A DNA stretch of 64,000 bases from the NCBI GenBank assembly GCA_031261455.1, contig JAISJP010000023.1:1-64000 (forward strand). Direction: 5' to 3'. The notes below the pieces were generated by a model, which saw nothing but the letters and a program-made list of their open reading frames with translations, had not been told where the DNA came from and searched no databases. Position 1 is the first letter of the stretch. Every line of letters begins with the position of its first letter. This DNA comes from Propionibacteriaceae bacterium (GTDB lineage Bacteria > Actinomycetota > Actinomycetes > Propionibacteriales > Propionibacteriaceae). Below, in pieces: positions 45,868 through 53,744 of the stretch. The position numbers and the translations under genes are program-made.

Positions 45868-46758
45868 GTGCGACTGGTGGCATTCGACCTTGACGACACC
45901 CTTTCTGAGTCAAAGTCTCCCATGAAAGAGACGATGGGTGAGGCGCTGGCCGACCTGCTTGACAAGACGCAGGTGTGCATCATCTCGGGTGGACAGTTCG
46001 GCCAGTTTGAAGGACAGGTGTTGGCTCATCTGCCGGAGCGCGCAGACCTGACTAAGCTTCACCTGATGCCGACGTGTGGCACACGCTACCTACGATTCAC
46101 CCCTGTGCAGGGGTGGACCGAGGTCTATGCCCACAATTTGAGTGAGAATGAGAAGACCAGCGCTATCAACGCTGTCGAGCTTTGGGCGCAGCAACTGGGG
46201 TTGTGGGAAGAGCACCACTGGGGTCCGCGCATCGAGGACCGCGGGTCACAGATAACATTCTCCGCACTCGGGCAGGAAGCGCCCGTTGCCGCCAAGAAGG
46301 CGTGGGATCCGGACGGGTCCAAGCGCGAAGCCTTGCGGGAGCACATCTCCGCGGAGCTAGGTGATCTGGAGGTGCGGGCAGGCGGCTCCACGTCCATCGA
46401 CATTACCCGTCGCGGCATCGATAAGGCCTACGGCATGCGCGAACTGGAGACCCAGACAGGTATCGACCTGCAAGACATGCTGTTCGTTGGGGACCGTCTG
46501 GTGCCCGGTGGCAACGACTACCCAGTGCAAGAGTTGGGGGTTCCGGTTCATGCGGTCAGCGGCCCAGAGGACACCCTTGCTTTCGTCACTGCCCTGGTAC
46601 CCACTCTGGACGAGTACCCGGTCGTTTCTGACACTGCCGTGAGCGGAGACCTGGCCCGTCACCCTGCGCGCAGTCGCAGGGTCCACATTCCGGCAGTTTC
46701 TGAGTCTACCTCCGATAGGTGTAGTTGCACGCCGTCGCGTCCCCCAGAGCAAGACTGA
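45868..46758 (+). CDS. HAD-IIB phosphomannomutase, eukaryotic type
   Basis: HAD-superfamily protein of about 296 residues resembling eukaryotic alpha-phosphomannomutases: LVAFDLDDTLSESKSPM (nucleophile and acid Asp), CIISGGQFGQF, LMPTCGTRYLRF, DRGSQITFSALGQEAP, VRAGGSTSIDITRRGIDKAYGM and MLFVGDRLVPGGNDYPV. It would make mannose-1-phosphate for ManC, taking the place of the PGM/PMM-type ManB usual here. AGGAGG at 45853-45858 suits GTG 45868; GTG 45859 with TAAACT six bases upstream is a leaderless alternative. A C-terminal tail of about 60 residues (about 240-296) is not typical. Confidence 0.82.
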   Translation: MRLVAFDLDDTLSESKSPMKETMGEALADLLDKTQVCIISGGQFGQFEGQVLAHLPERADLTKLHLMPTCGTRYLRFTPVQGWTEVYAHNLSENEKTSAINAVELWAQQLGLWEEHHWGPRIEDRGSQITFSALGQEAPVAAKKAWDPDGSKREALREHISAELGDLEVRAGGSTSIDITRRGIDKAYGMRELETQTGIDLQDMLFVGDRLVPGGNDYPVQELGVPVHAVSGPEDTLAFVTALVPTLDEYPVVSDTAVSGDLARHPARSRRVHIPAVSESTSDRCSCTPSRPPEQD

Positions 46759-46790
46759 TCCGGTAACGAACGAGTAAGTGGCGACCAAAC

Positions 46791-46970
46791 ATGAGCATCA
46801 CCCCGATCACGCCTGAACTGCTCAGCATTGTGGTCTGTCCGGTATGCCACACGCGTGTCGCCATTGACGTGGAGAAGGCGCTGCTGGTGTGTGCCAACGC
46901 TATGTGTGCGCTTGGCTTTGAGATCCGCTACGGCGTCCCCGTACTGCTCGTTGATGAGGCGCGCAAGTAA
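46791..46970 (+). CDS. Trm112/UPF0434-like zinc-ribbon protein
   Basis: 59-residue protein. The pattern LLSIVVCPVCHTRV...LVCANAMCALGFEIRYGVPVLLVDEA has the Trm112 fold signature, with C16 and C19 as one knuckle and C34 and C39 as the second. Small Trm112-like proteins commonly follow the phosphomannomutase gene in actinobacteria. In other organisms Trm112 activates methyltransferases; the partner here is unknown. It lies 32 nt after the phosphomannomutase stop. Confidence 0.88.
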   Translation: MSITPITPELLSIVVCPVCHTRVAIDVEKALLVCANAMCALGFEIRYGVPVLLVDEARK

Positions 46971-47015
46971 GACGTCAATGTGACCGTCTTACATGGGAGT
47001 CTTGCGTCGTACGCC

Positions 47016-49151
47016 TTATGCTCCGGAAGCGTTGGCGTCACGCACCTTGAAGGTGATGAGGCCTAGCAGTAGCGGAACGAACGCCCATGCGCAACTTACT
47101 CCGAGTGCCTCAAGGAAAGTGAACGGGTTGTCCGCAGCCTGTTGGGCGGCGGCTGGGAAGGTATAAAGCCATGTGGTGCAGGCGCTGGGCAGGTAGTGAG
47201 CGGCGGTGGCGGCCCAGTCCCACGGGAGCATCTGCATCACAATCGGGACCACCAATAGTGTGCCGAGCACCAAGCCGATTGACCCGGCGGTGTTGTGCAA
47301 CAGCACCCCGATACCAAACGCGAACAAGACGATCAACGTGTTGGCTAACGACGCCCCGGCGATGATCTTCAGCCCCTCGGGCACTGTGCGGACGTCTTCC
47401 ACAAACTCGCTGGTAAACGTGTACCAACTCAACTCTTCGGTGCCGAACAACGCCACGAACGACACGATGAACGTCACAAAGGTGAGGATCACTGCCTTGG
47501 CGATGATGACGACGCTACGGGTCGGGGCGGCGATCACGGTGCTGCGAATGGAACCGGACGAGAACTCGTTGGTGATAAACAACACGCCAAGGATCGTCAG
47601 CACCAATTGAGACAGTTGTAACGTTCCAACTGAGGGTTCCGTAGAGTTGAGGCCGACCATCGCCTCAGGTGGCACCTCTGCGATGCCGCCGTTCAATATT
47701 TCCCGGATGGACCAAGCCACCAGTTCGCCAACACCTACCGTCAACAGCAGGGCGATGACCAGGATCCACCAAGTGGACCCGAGCGTGCGGAACTTCAGCC
47801 ACTCCGAGCGGAGCACGCGGAAGAAGGCCACGTTGCGCACGCGCACGTTCGATGGCATCGATTGAGAAGGTGATTGAGACATGACGCGGCCGCCTTTGGA
47901 GGCTGATTGAGGTGGTGTCCACGACATCGGCGCTACTGCGGGCAGCTGAGCGACGACGGGAGTCACGACCGGGACGGATGGTGTCGGGGAGACGATTGGT
48001 GCTGCAGCAGGTGACGCGACGGGACCAGATTTGCTTGATTGGATGGCTTGGATGGTTGCGGTGGCTGGCCCGCCACCGTATTCGTTCGCCGATGGTTGCT
48101 TGACCTCTGTAGCAGGCGGGGTCGCGCTAGGTGGTGGTGGGGGAGGGACAGAGTCGGGGGTGGACGTGTAGGCGACTTGGCTGCTTACCGAGGCACTTGC
48201 CCCAGACGCCGGATACACCACATGGGGCTCTGGTTGCCCCCCCTGGCTGCCTGCAAGACGGCGGGGAGTGCGACGTCCACGCGCTCCCGCAGCATCGGAC
48301 GACTGGGGTATGGCAGCAAGCTCGCCTGTGATACCCGCAGCGGCTGAAGCATCGCTTTGCCAAGGCTGGAGTGCCAGCGCGGGGTAGCTGTCGGCCGAAC
48401 TGGCGGTGCTGAGAGCCGAAGGATACCCGGACGGGGACAAACCGCTGGCTCCATATGCGGCGCCAGCACCGGGGTAGTTACCTGGCGTTGCCGGATAACC
48501 GGACGCCGACGTGTCCGGGTAGTAGGTGGGCGACGGATATCCGGAACCCGTCTGCACAGGCGCATAACGGTCGCTGTACGGGCTCGTTCCGTATCCGCTA
48601 CCTTGATATGCGGACGTTCCGCTACCATAGGATCCGTCGCTCGCACCGTACGGGCTCGACCCGTAGCCGCTTCCCGGCGTCATGCTGCGCGTAGTCGCAG
48701 CATCCGTGCCGCCCGCGCCGTATGGAGTTTGCCCATAGTTGCCTGTGCCGTAAGAACTGTCACCGTAGGCACTGCCGCTTGGTCCGTGTCCGGTGCCCGT
48801 CGCCCCGTAGCCAGAAGCTGCGCCATAGGGGGATGCGTCCGCGCTGTACCCAGAGGACGAACCGTGGCCAGATGCACCGCCGTACGCAGAGGACGCGCCA
48901 TAGGGTGAGGATGCTCCATAACTTGGGCGATCCGTTCCGTATCCCGATGACGCCTCATACGGCAGGTAGGCAGAGGTATCGGCCCCATACCCCGATGGCG
49001 CAGCGCTCCCGTACGAGCCGCCGCTGCCGTAGGCTGAAGGGCCTGGGTAACCCCCGCCCGGCGGAAAACTCTGACCGGCACCAGAATGCGCAGCGCCGCC
49101 CCCATCAGGAGGCAGACGCCACGAGGTGCCGTCAAAGTAGTAACCGCTCAC
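47016..49151 (-). CDS. ABC-2 permease with Tyr/Gly/Ser-rich N-terminus
   Basis: 711-residue protein. The C-terminal part (about 440-711) is a six-helix ABC-2 permease, with LRSEWLKFRTLGSTWWILVIALLLTVGVGELV at its start. It is preceded by a low-complexity region of about 270 residues made of repeated SSGYG, SPYGA, SAYG and GSGYG units, and then a Pro/Ser/Val-rich linker (about 270-430). The first residues, GYYFDGTSWRLPPDG, resemble a short DUF2510-like motif. The Tyr/Gly/Ser pattern is like condensate-forming domains such as FUS. GTG 49151 overlaps the ATPase stop by four bases. Confidence 0.85.
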   Translation of the reverse strand: MSGYYFDGTSWRLPPDGGGAAHSGAGQSFPPGGGYPGPSAYGSGGSYGSAAPSGYGADTSAYLPYEASSGYGTDRPSYGASSPYGASSAYGGASGHGSSSGYSADASPYGAASGYGATGTGHGPSGSAYGDSSYGTGNYGQTPYGAGGTDAATTRSMTPGSGYGSSPYGASDGSYGSGTSAYQGSGYGTSPYSDRYAPVQTGSGYPSPTYYPDTSASGYPATPGNYPGAGAAYGASGLSPSGYPSALSTASSADSYPALALQPWQSDASAAAGITGELAAIPQSSDAAGARGRRTPRRLAGSQGGQPEPHVVYPASGASASVSSQVAYTSTPDSVPPPPPPSATPPATEVKQPSANEYGGGPATATIQAIQSSKSGPVASPAAAPIVSPTPSVPVVTPVVAQLPAVAPMSWTPPQSASKGGRVMSQSPSQSMPSNVRVRNVAFFRVLRSEWLKFRTLGSTWWILVIALLLTVGVGELVAWSIREILNGGIAEVPPEAMVGLNSTEPSVGTLQLSQLVLTILGVLFITNEFSSGSIRSTVIAAPTRSVVIIAKAVILTFVTFIVSFVALFGTEELSWYTFTSEFVEDVRTVPEGLKIIAGASLANTLIVLFAFGIGVLLHNTAGSIGLVLGTLLVVPIVMQMLPWDWAATAAHYLPSACTTWLYTFPAAAQQAADNPFTFLEALGVSCAWAFVPLLLGLITFKVRDANASGA

Positions 49152-50089
49152 TTGCTACTGTCTCCATCACCGGTTAGGTGCGCAAACTCCTCGCTACGGA
49201 ACTCCACAGCCGACTGCGTCAAGTCAAGATATGCCTGTTCCAGCGACGTTTGCAGTGGGGTCAGTTCATGTAGCGCCCATCCTTTGGCCGCAGCTGAGTC
49301 TCCGATCTGGGTGGAGTCCAGACCGTAGATCTCCAGTAGGTCTGCCTCTTTCTGCTCGATCCTCACGCCGGGTTGAGCAAACCACGTAGCCATGTCGCTG
49401 GCGTGTGGGGTGCGCACTCGGGCACCCACCTCGGAGTAGCTCTCGATGAAGTCACTCATGCTGGCGTTGGCGAGCAGTCGCCCCTTGCCTAGGATGATCA
49501 GTTGATCTGCGGTCTGTTCCATCTCGCTCATCAGGTGGGACGACAGAAAGATGGTCTTTCCCAGTTCGGCGAGGTGACGCACCAAGTCCCGGACCCAGCG
49601 GACGCCCTCGGGGTCGAGACCGTTGACCGGCTCGTCGAGGATGAGAGTCTTGGGGTCGGCCAACAGCGCGACGGCGATGCCGAGACGCTGGCCCATACCC
49701 AGCGAGAACGAGCCAGCCTTCTTGTTAGCGACAGATTGCAGTCCAGTGAGTTCGATAACCTCGCCCACGCGCTTGTCGGTGACGCCACACGTGGCAGCCA
49801 AAGCGCGCAGGTGCGAGCGAGCAGTGCGGGCCGGGTTGAGGGCACGCGCGTCCAACAGGGCACCAACCTCATTCATGGGGCGTTTGTGCTTGGCGTAGGG
49901 CTTTCCGTTCACCGTGACGCTGCCCGATGTGGGGTGGTCAAGTCCCATAATCAAGCGCATCGTTGTTGACTTGCCGGCACCGTTGGGGCCGAGGAATCCG
50001 GTGACCTGACCGGGGAACACCCGGATGCTCAACTGGTCGACGGCAACCTTGCTGCCGTAGCGTTTGGTGAGGCTGGAAGTCTCGATCAT
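49148..50089 (-). CDS. ABC exporter ATPase, drug/antibiotic type
   Basis: 313-residue ATPase partnering the ABC-2 permease. Walker A GPNGAGKST (about 38-46), signature FSLGMGQRLGIA (about 134-145), Walker B LILDEPVNGLDPEG (about 153-166) and H-loop LSSHLMSEME are intact; the C-terminal 90 residues are the usual regulatory region of CcmA/DrrA-like proteins. I choose ATG 50089 (METSSL-type start MIETSSLTKRYGS); an in-frame ATG at 50182 lies one base from a TAGACT box and would be an atypical extension. A palindrome lies in its leader. Confidence 0.9.
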   Translation of the reverse strand: MIETSSLTKRYGSKVAVDQLSIRVFPGQVTGFLGPNGAGKSTTMRLIMGLDHPTSGSVTVNGKPYAKHKRPMNEVGALLDARALNPARTARSHLRALAATCGVTDKRVGEVIELTGLQSVANKKAGSFSLGMGQRLGIAVALLADPKTLILDEPVNGLDPEGVRWVRDLVRHLAELGKTIFLSSHLMSEMEQTADQLIILGKGRLLANASMSDFIESYSEVGARVRTPHASDMATWFAQPGVRIEQKEADLLEIYGLDSTQIGDSAAAKGWALHELTPLQTSLEQAYLDLTQSAVEFRSEEFAHLTGDGDSSK

Positions 50090-50131
50090 CCTTGATGGCC
50101 GCCTTACAAAAACGTTCTCGCACTTGAGTAT

Positions 50132-50150
50132 TGCGCGTGTTGCACGCGCA
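50132..50150. promoter_or_regulatory. 19-bp palindrome upstream of the ABC exporter
   Basis: TGCGCGTGttgCACGCGCA is a perfect 8-3-8 inverted repeat, 43 bp before the ATPase ATG and downstream of a minus-strand TAGACT box (50184-50189). It is a candidate operator or 5' leader hairpin for the exporter, possibly bound by a regulator encoded elsewhere. Confidence 0.55.
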
Positions 50151-50302
50151 CCGCGATCTGGCTCCCACGCCCGCGCATACATTAGTCTATACGTTTGCGC
50201 CGTTCACGCGCGGTTTACAAGCTCAAGGTCTGCATTAGGACTGGATGTGATGTATGGGCACTGCCGAGCTGGTAGACGTCAATCACTGGGTAGAGTATGC
50301 GC

Positions 50303-51460
50303 ATGAGCACACCGCGTACTAAGGCCGCCAGGGCAGGCATCAACCGTGACAAGGCGTTTGCTGCGGTCGTCCCGCCGATCTACCTGTCTACCACGTATGG
50401 GTTCGCCGGCTTCGGTGAGCCGCCTGCGTACGACTACTCTCGCGCTCACAACCCGAGTCGTGATATCACTGCTGATACTATCGCCCAACTGGAGGGCGGC
50501 ACCGGCGCAGTGATGACGGCGTCGGGCATGGCTGCGGTGACCGTGCCGTTGCTGACACTCATGCCTGCGGGAGGCACCCTGTTGGCCCCGGTGGACGCCT
50601 ACGGCGGTTCATGGCGAGTGTTTGACGCTCTGGCTCGCAAGGGATTCTTCACGCTGGAGTTGGTTGACTTTTCTGACACCGACGCTGCGCTTGCGGCCAT
50701 CGAGCGCATCCGTCCAGATGTGGTGTGGTTGGAGACGCCGTCCAATCCACTGCTGCGCATCTGCGATGTGACAGTGCTTGCCGAGGCGGCCCATGCGGCC
50801 AAGGCCAAGGTTGTGGCGGACAACACCTTCAACTCTCCGGCAGTTATGCGCCCCCTGGAGTTGGGTGTTGACGTGGTGATGCAGTCGGCCACAAAGTACT
50901 TGGCGGGGCACTCGGACGTGGTCTCCGGCGTGATTGTTGCACGCAAACCGTCCCTGCTTGACGATCTGGCGTGGTGGGCTAACTGCATCGGCGCTACGGG
51001 GGGAGCGTTCGACTCGTATCTGGTGCTGCGCGGCGTGCGCACCCTCTACGCCCGTAGTGCGCTGGCCCAGCGCAACGCCCAGGCGATAGCCGAGGCTCTA
51101 GAGGCAAATCCGCTAGTCAACAGGGTTATCTACCCTGGTCTGGCATCGCATCCTCAACACGAGTTGGCAGCCAAACAGCAGGACGGTTTTGGTGCCATCG
51201 TCACCATCGAGTTGGACGGTGAGCAGGCGGTGCGTGCATTCGTGGCCGGGCTGGAGTGCTTCACGTTGGCTGAGTCCCTCGGCGGGGTGGAGTCACTCAT
51301 CTCTCACCCGGCCACCATGACGCACGCCGCGATGCCTCCCGAGGCTCAAGCTGCTGCTGGCATCACCCCAGGCATGTTGCGCCTCAGTGTCGGCATAGAA
51401 GACGCCGACGACCTGATCGCCGACCTTGAGGCCGGGTTGGGTCGCGTCGCCACCATCTGA
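50303..51460 (+). CDS. metB: Cystathionine gamma-synthase
   Basis: PLP enzyme that joins cysteine to an acylated homoserine to form cystathionine for methionine synthesis. 385 residues. The PLP lysine is K198 in MQSATKYLAGHSDVVSG; VDAYGGSWRVFD (98-109), ETPSNPLLRI and WWANCIGATGGAFDSYLVLRGVRTL closely follow E. coli MetB, as does the end TLAESLGGVESLISHPATMTHA. ATG 50303 is six bases after TAGAGT (50291-50296); an ATG two codons earlier starts inside the spacer. It opens the sulfur locus. Confidence 0.93.
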   Translation: MSTPRTKAARAGINRDKAFAAVVPPIYLSTTYGFAGFGEPPAYDYSRAHNPSRDITADTIAQLEGGTGAVMTASGMAAVTVPLLTLMPAGGTLLAPVDAYGGSWRVFDALARKGFFTLELVDFSDTDAALAAIERIRPDVVWLETPSNPLLRICDVTVLAEAAHAAKAKVVADNTFNSPAVMRPLELGVDVVMQSATKYLAGHSDVVSGVIVARKPSLLDDLAWWANCIGATGGAFDSYLVLRGVRTLYARSALAQRNAQAIAEALEANPLVNRVIYPGLASHPQHELAAKQQDGFGAIVTIELDGEQAVRAFVAGLECFTLAESLGGVESLISHPATMTHAAMPPEAQAAAGITPGMLRLSVGIEDADDLIADLEAGLGRVATI

Positions 51461-51604
51461 GTGAGTTCAGACGGTTTTCAGGCGCAATCATGGCACTACA
51501 TGCTAGGGTTTACGTACGTTTAGGCGCATAGGTGGCAGCGCGTGAGCGTGCGTGCTGGTGCGCCTCGGGCCGGCACGAGACAACAGAAAGACCAAGAGTC
51601 AACC

Positions 51605-52129
51605 ATGCTCCAGATCAGCGCCTCCGCATTGAGCGATATTCGTGTGCGCGCGGAAGCCTCTTATCCCTATGAATGCTGCGGGGCACTGCTCGGCGCTATT
51701 GACGAGGGTTCGGTCACAGATGAAGCGGGCCAGCCGATCAACGCTGTACGCCGCGTTGTCGAGACCCTGCCGATCGTTAACGAGGCTGAGGTGGCGCGGC
51801 TCATCGACAGGTTTGTCATTGAGCCGGAGCAGTATCTTGCTGCCGACCGGGCGGCGCGCGCCAAGCACTTAGATATCGTCGGTTTCTATCACTCGCACCC
51901 CAACGACACCTCGCGGCCCTCCGAGTTTGACCGCGAACACGCGCTGCCTAACTGGTCGTACATCATCGTCGCCGTTGCGAAAGAAGACGGCGCACCTCGC
52001 TCGGGAACGCTGCAAAGCTGGGAGTTGAGCCACGACCGCGAGGTCTTTGCCGAAGAGCCCATAGAGGCCATCGAGTCCCCAGAGTCTCCAGAGCCAATCA
52101 TCGAAGCCCCAAGCCCCAAGGGCAATTAA
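51605..52129 (+). CDS. mec: JAMM metalloprotease, Mec type
   Basis: Zinc JAMM/MPN+ peptidase of the Mec family, 174 residues. In Mycobacterium tuberculosis Mec releases cysteine from CysO-cysteine adducts. The JAMM site is complete: E23 in YECCGALLG, H96 and H98 in GFYHSHPN, S106 and D109 in SRPSEFD. The last 25 residues are an Ile/Glu/Pro/Ser-rich tail. I start at ATG 51605; an upstream GTG at 51542 would add 21 basic residues. It is 14 bases from the carrier gene, which probably encodes its substrate. Confidence 0.92.
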   Translation: MLQISASALSDIRVRAEASYPYECCGALLGAIDEGSVTDEAGQPINAVRRVVETLPIVNEAEVARLIDRFVIEPEQYLAADRAARAKHLDIVGFYHSHPNDTSRPSEFDREHALPNWSYIIVAVAKEDGAPRSGTLQSWELSHDREVFAEEPIEAIESPESPEPIIEAPSPKGN

Positions 52130-52143
52130 CCAAGGAGTTACAC

Positions 52144-52419
52144 ATGCCTAACTTGTTGATCCCCATCGCGCTGCGTCCCTACGCCGACCGGCAAGCAGAG
52201 ATCGAGGTGGACGGCGCCAATGTGCGCGCTGCCCTTGAGGCTCTCACCACCACGTACCCGCAGTTGGGTGCGCAGATCTTTGACGAGACCGGCGAACTGC
52301 GCGGCTTCATCAACGTCTTCGTCGGCTCTGACAACATCAAGACGGCGGATGGCCTCGACACCGCAGTCAAACCTGACGATGAGGTTGCCATCGTCCCCGC
52401 CATCGCGGGCGGGATGTAG
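52144..52419 (+). CDS. cysO: CysO/ThiS-like sulfur-carrier protein ending in GGM
   Basis: 91-residue ubiquitin-fold sulfur carrier of the MoaD/ThiS/CysO group. LIPIALRPYADRQAEIEV, the FINVFVGSDNIKTADGLDT turn and VAIVPAIAGGM match CysO, which carries sulfur as a C-terminal glycine thiocarboxylate. Unlike a mature carrier, it ends Gly89-Gly90-Met91, so one residue must be removed before activation. AAGGAG precedes the ATG. Its neighbours are a JAMM protease that could trim it and a MoeZ-like enzyme that could adenylate and sulfurate it. Confidence 0.93.
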   Translation: MPNLLIPIALRPYADRQAEIEVDGANVRAALEALTTTYPQLGAQIFDETGELRGFINVFVGSDNIKTADGLDTAVKPDDEVAIVPAIAGGM

Positions 52420-52470
52420 GCCGCAGGCGCGCTTTCCCGCAGGCAGGCAGACAAGAAGAGACTTATTGAC

Positions 52471-53640
52471 ATGGCAACTCCTTCGATCATTCCCGACTCC
52501 AGGCTTACGCCACTTGAGGACGACGAGTACGCGCGTTACTCGCGGCATCTGCTGTTGCCGGAGGTCGGCTTGGAGGGCCAACAGCGCATCCGGGCGGCGA
52601 AGGTGCTTATCGTCGGCACCGGCGGTTTGGGTGCTCCCATCGCGCTCTACCTCGCTGCCGCCGGAGTGGGCACGCTCGGGGTACTGGACTTTGATGAGGT
52701 GGAGGCGTCCAACCTACAACGCCAGATCATCCACACCACCAAGGACATTGATCGCCCGAAGGTTGCCAGTGCCCGTGACTCTATCCGGGCGCTCAACCCT
52801 GACGTCGAGGTTGTTGTTCATAATACGACGTTGACAAGCGCTAATGCTCTGCAAATCCTCAAGGATTATGACGTCATTATCGACGGCACGGATAACTACC
52901 CAACTCGTTATCTGGTGAATGACGCCTGCGTATTGTTGGGCAAACCTAACATTTACGGGTCGATCTTCCAGTTTGATGGGCAGGCGAGTGTGTTTTGGGC
53001 GGCTGAGGGCCCCTGCTATCGCTGCCTCTACCCGGAGCCACCGCCACCCGGTCTGGTACCGTCTTGCTCGGAGGGCGGCGTGCTCGGCGTGCTTCCCGGC
53101 ATCGTTGGAACGATTCAAGCCACCGAGGCGCTCAAGATCATCTTGGGAGACGCCAAGACCCTAGTCGGACGACTGTTGACGTTCGACGCGTGGCGCATGC
53201 GTTTCCGCGAACTGAAGATCGAGAAAGACCCAGCTTGCCCCATCTGCGGCGAGCACCCAACCATCACAGAACTCATCGACTACGAGCAGTTCTGCGGGCT
53301 CAAGGTGCAAGAAAAGCCGGTGGAGACCATCACCGCCACTGAACTCAAGGCCCGGCTGGACGGCCCCAACCCGCCGCAACTGATCGACGTGCGCGAGCCG
53401 CACGAACTCTATATCGCCCGCATCGGCGGCGCAATCAATGTCCCACTAGGAACTTTGAGTTCGCGAGTGGACGAGATCGCCGAGAATCGGGACGTGGTGT
53501 TTTTCTGTAAGGTCGGCACCAAGTCGACTTACGCGATCAGGAGCTTGCAGCGTGCAGGCCACACCGGGCACCTGATCAACCTAGAAGATGGGATAAGTGG
53601 ATGGGCACGCGATGTTGACCCCGACTTGCCTATCTACTAG
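52471..53640 (+). CDS. moeZ: ThiF/MoeB-like activating enzyme with rhodanese domain
   Basis: 389-residue MoeZ-type protein. The N-terminal E1-like domain (about 15-265) has the ATP loop GTGGLGAP (49-56), the zinc cysteines C182, C185, C256 and C259, and C199 in SCSEGGVLGVLPG. The C-terminal rhodanese domain (about 285-389) has the persulfide cysteine C346 in FFCKVGTKS. It adenylates the glycine terminus of a carrier and transfers sulfur to it. Following the carrier gene by 51 bases, it is the obvious activating enzyme, and its rhodanese would accept sulfane sulfur from a desulfurase such as the one encoded 1 kb downstream. Confidence 0.94.
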   Translation: MATPSIIPDSRLTPLEDDEYARYSRHLLLPEVGLEGQQRIRAAKVLIVGTGGLGAPIALYLAAAGVGTLGVLDFDEVEASNLQRQIIHTTKDIDRPKVASARDSIRALNPDVEVVVHNTTLTSANALQILKDYDVIIDGTDNYPTRYLVNDACVLLGKPNIYGSIFQFDGQASVFWAAEGPCYRCLYPEPPPPGLVPSCSEGGVLGVLPGIVGTIQATEALKIILGDAKTLVGRLLTFDAWRMRFRELKIEKDPACPICGEHPTITELIDYEQFCGLKVQEKPVETITATELKARLDGPNPPQLIDVREPHELYIARIGGAINVPLGTLSSRVDEIAENRDVVFFCKVGTKSTYAIRSLQRAGHTGHLINLEDGISGWARDVDPDLPIY

Positions 53641-53668
53641 GCACGTCGCTCAAATGACCAACGATTAA

Positions 53669-53688
53669 TGACGCACAGATAGGCGTCA
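53669..53688. promoter_or_regulatory. Inverted repeat upstream of the encapsulin gene
   Basis: TGACGC at 53669-53674 and GCGTCA at 53683-53688 form a 6-8-6 inverted repeat in the 104-bp gap before the encapsulin gene. It could be an operator that allows the encapsulin-desulfurase pair its own regulation. No firm promoter boxes are recognised beside it. Confidence 0.45.
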
Positions 53689-53744
53689 CCAAATAGACAA
53701 CACAAGACTTAGATTGATTAGCAACCTCAGGAGAACAGATAGAT

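Noticed and set aside
50151..50302. SAM or other methionine-linked riboswitch before metB
   Set aside because: The region has no characteristic stem set, and metB seems to start directly behind its -10 box, leaving no leader.
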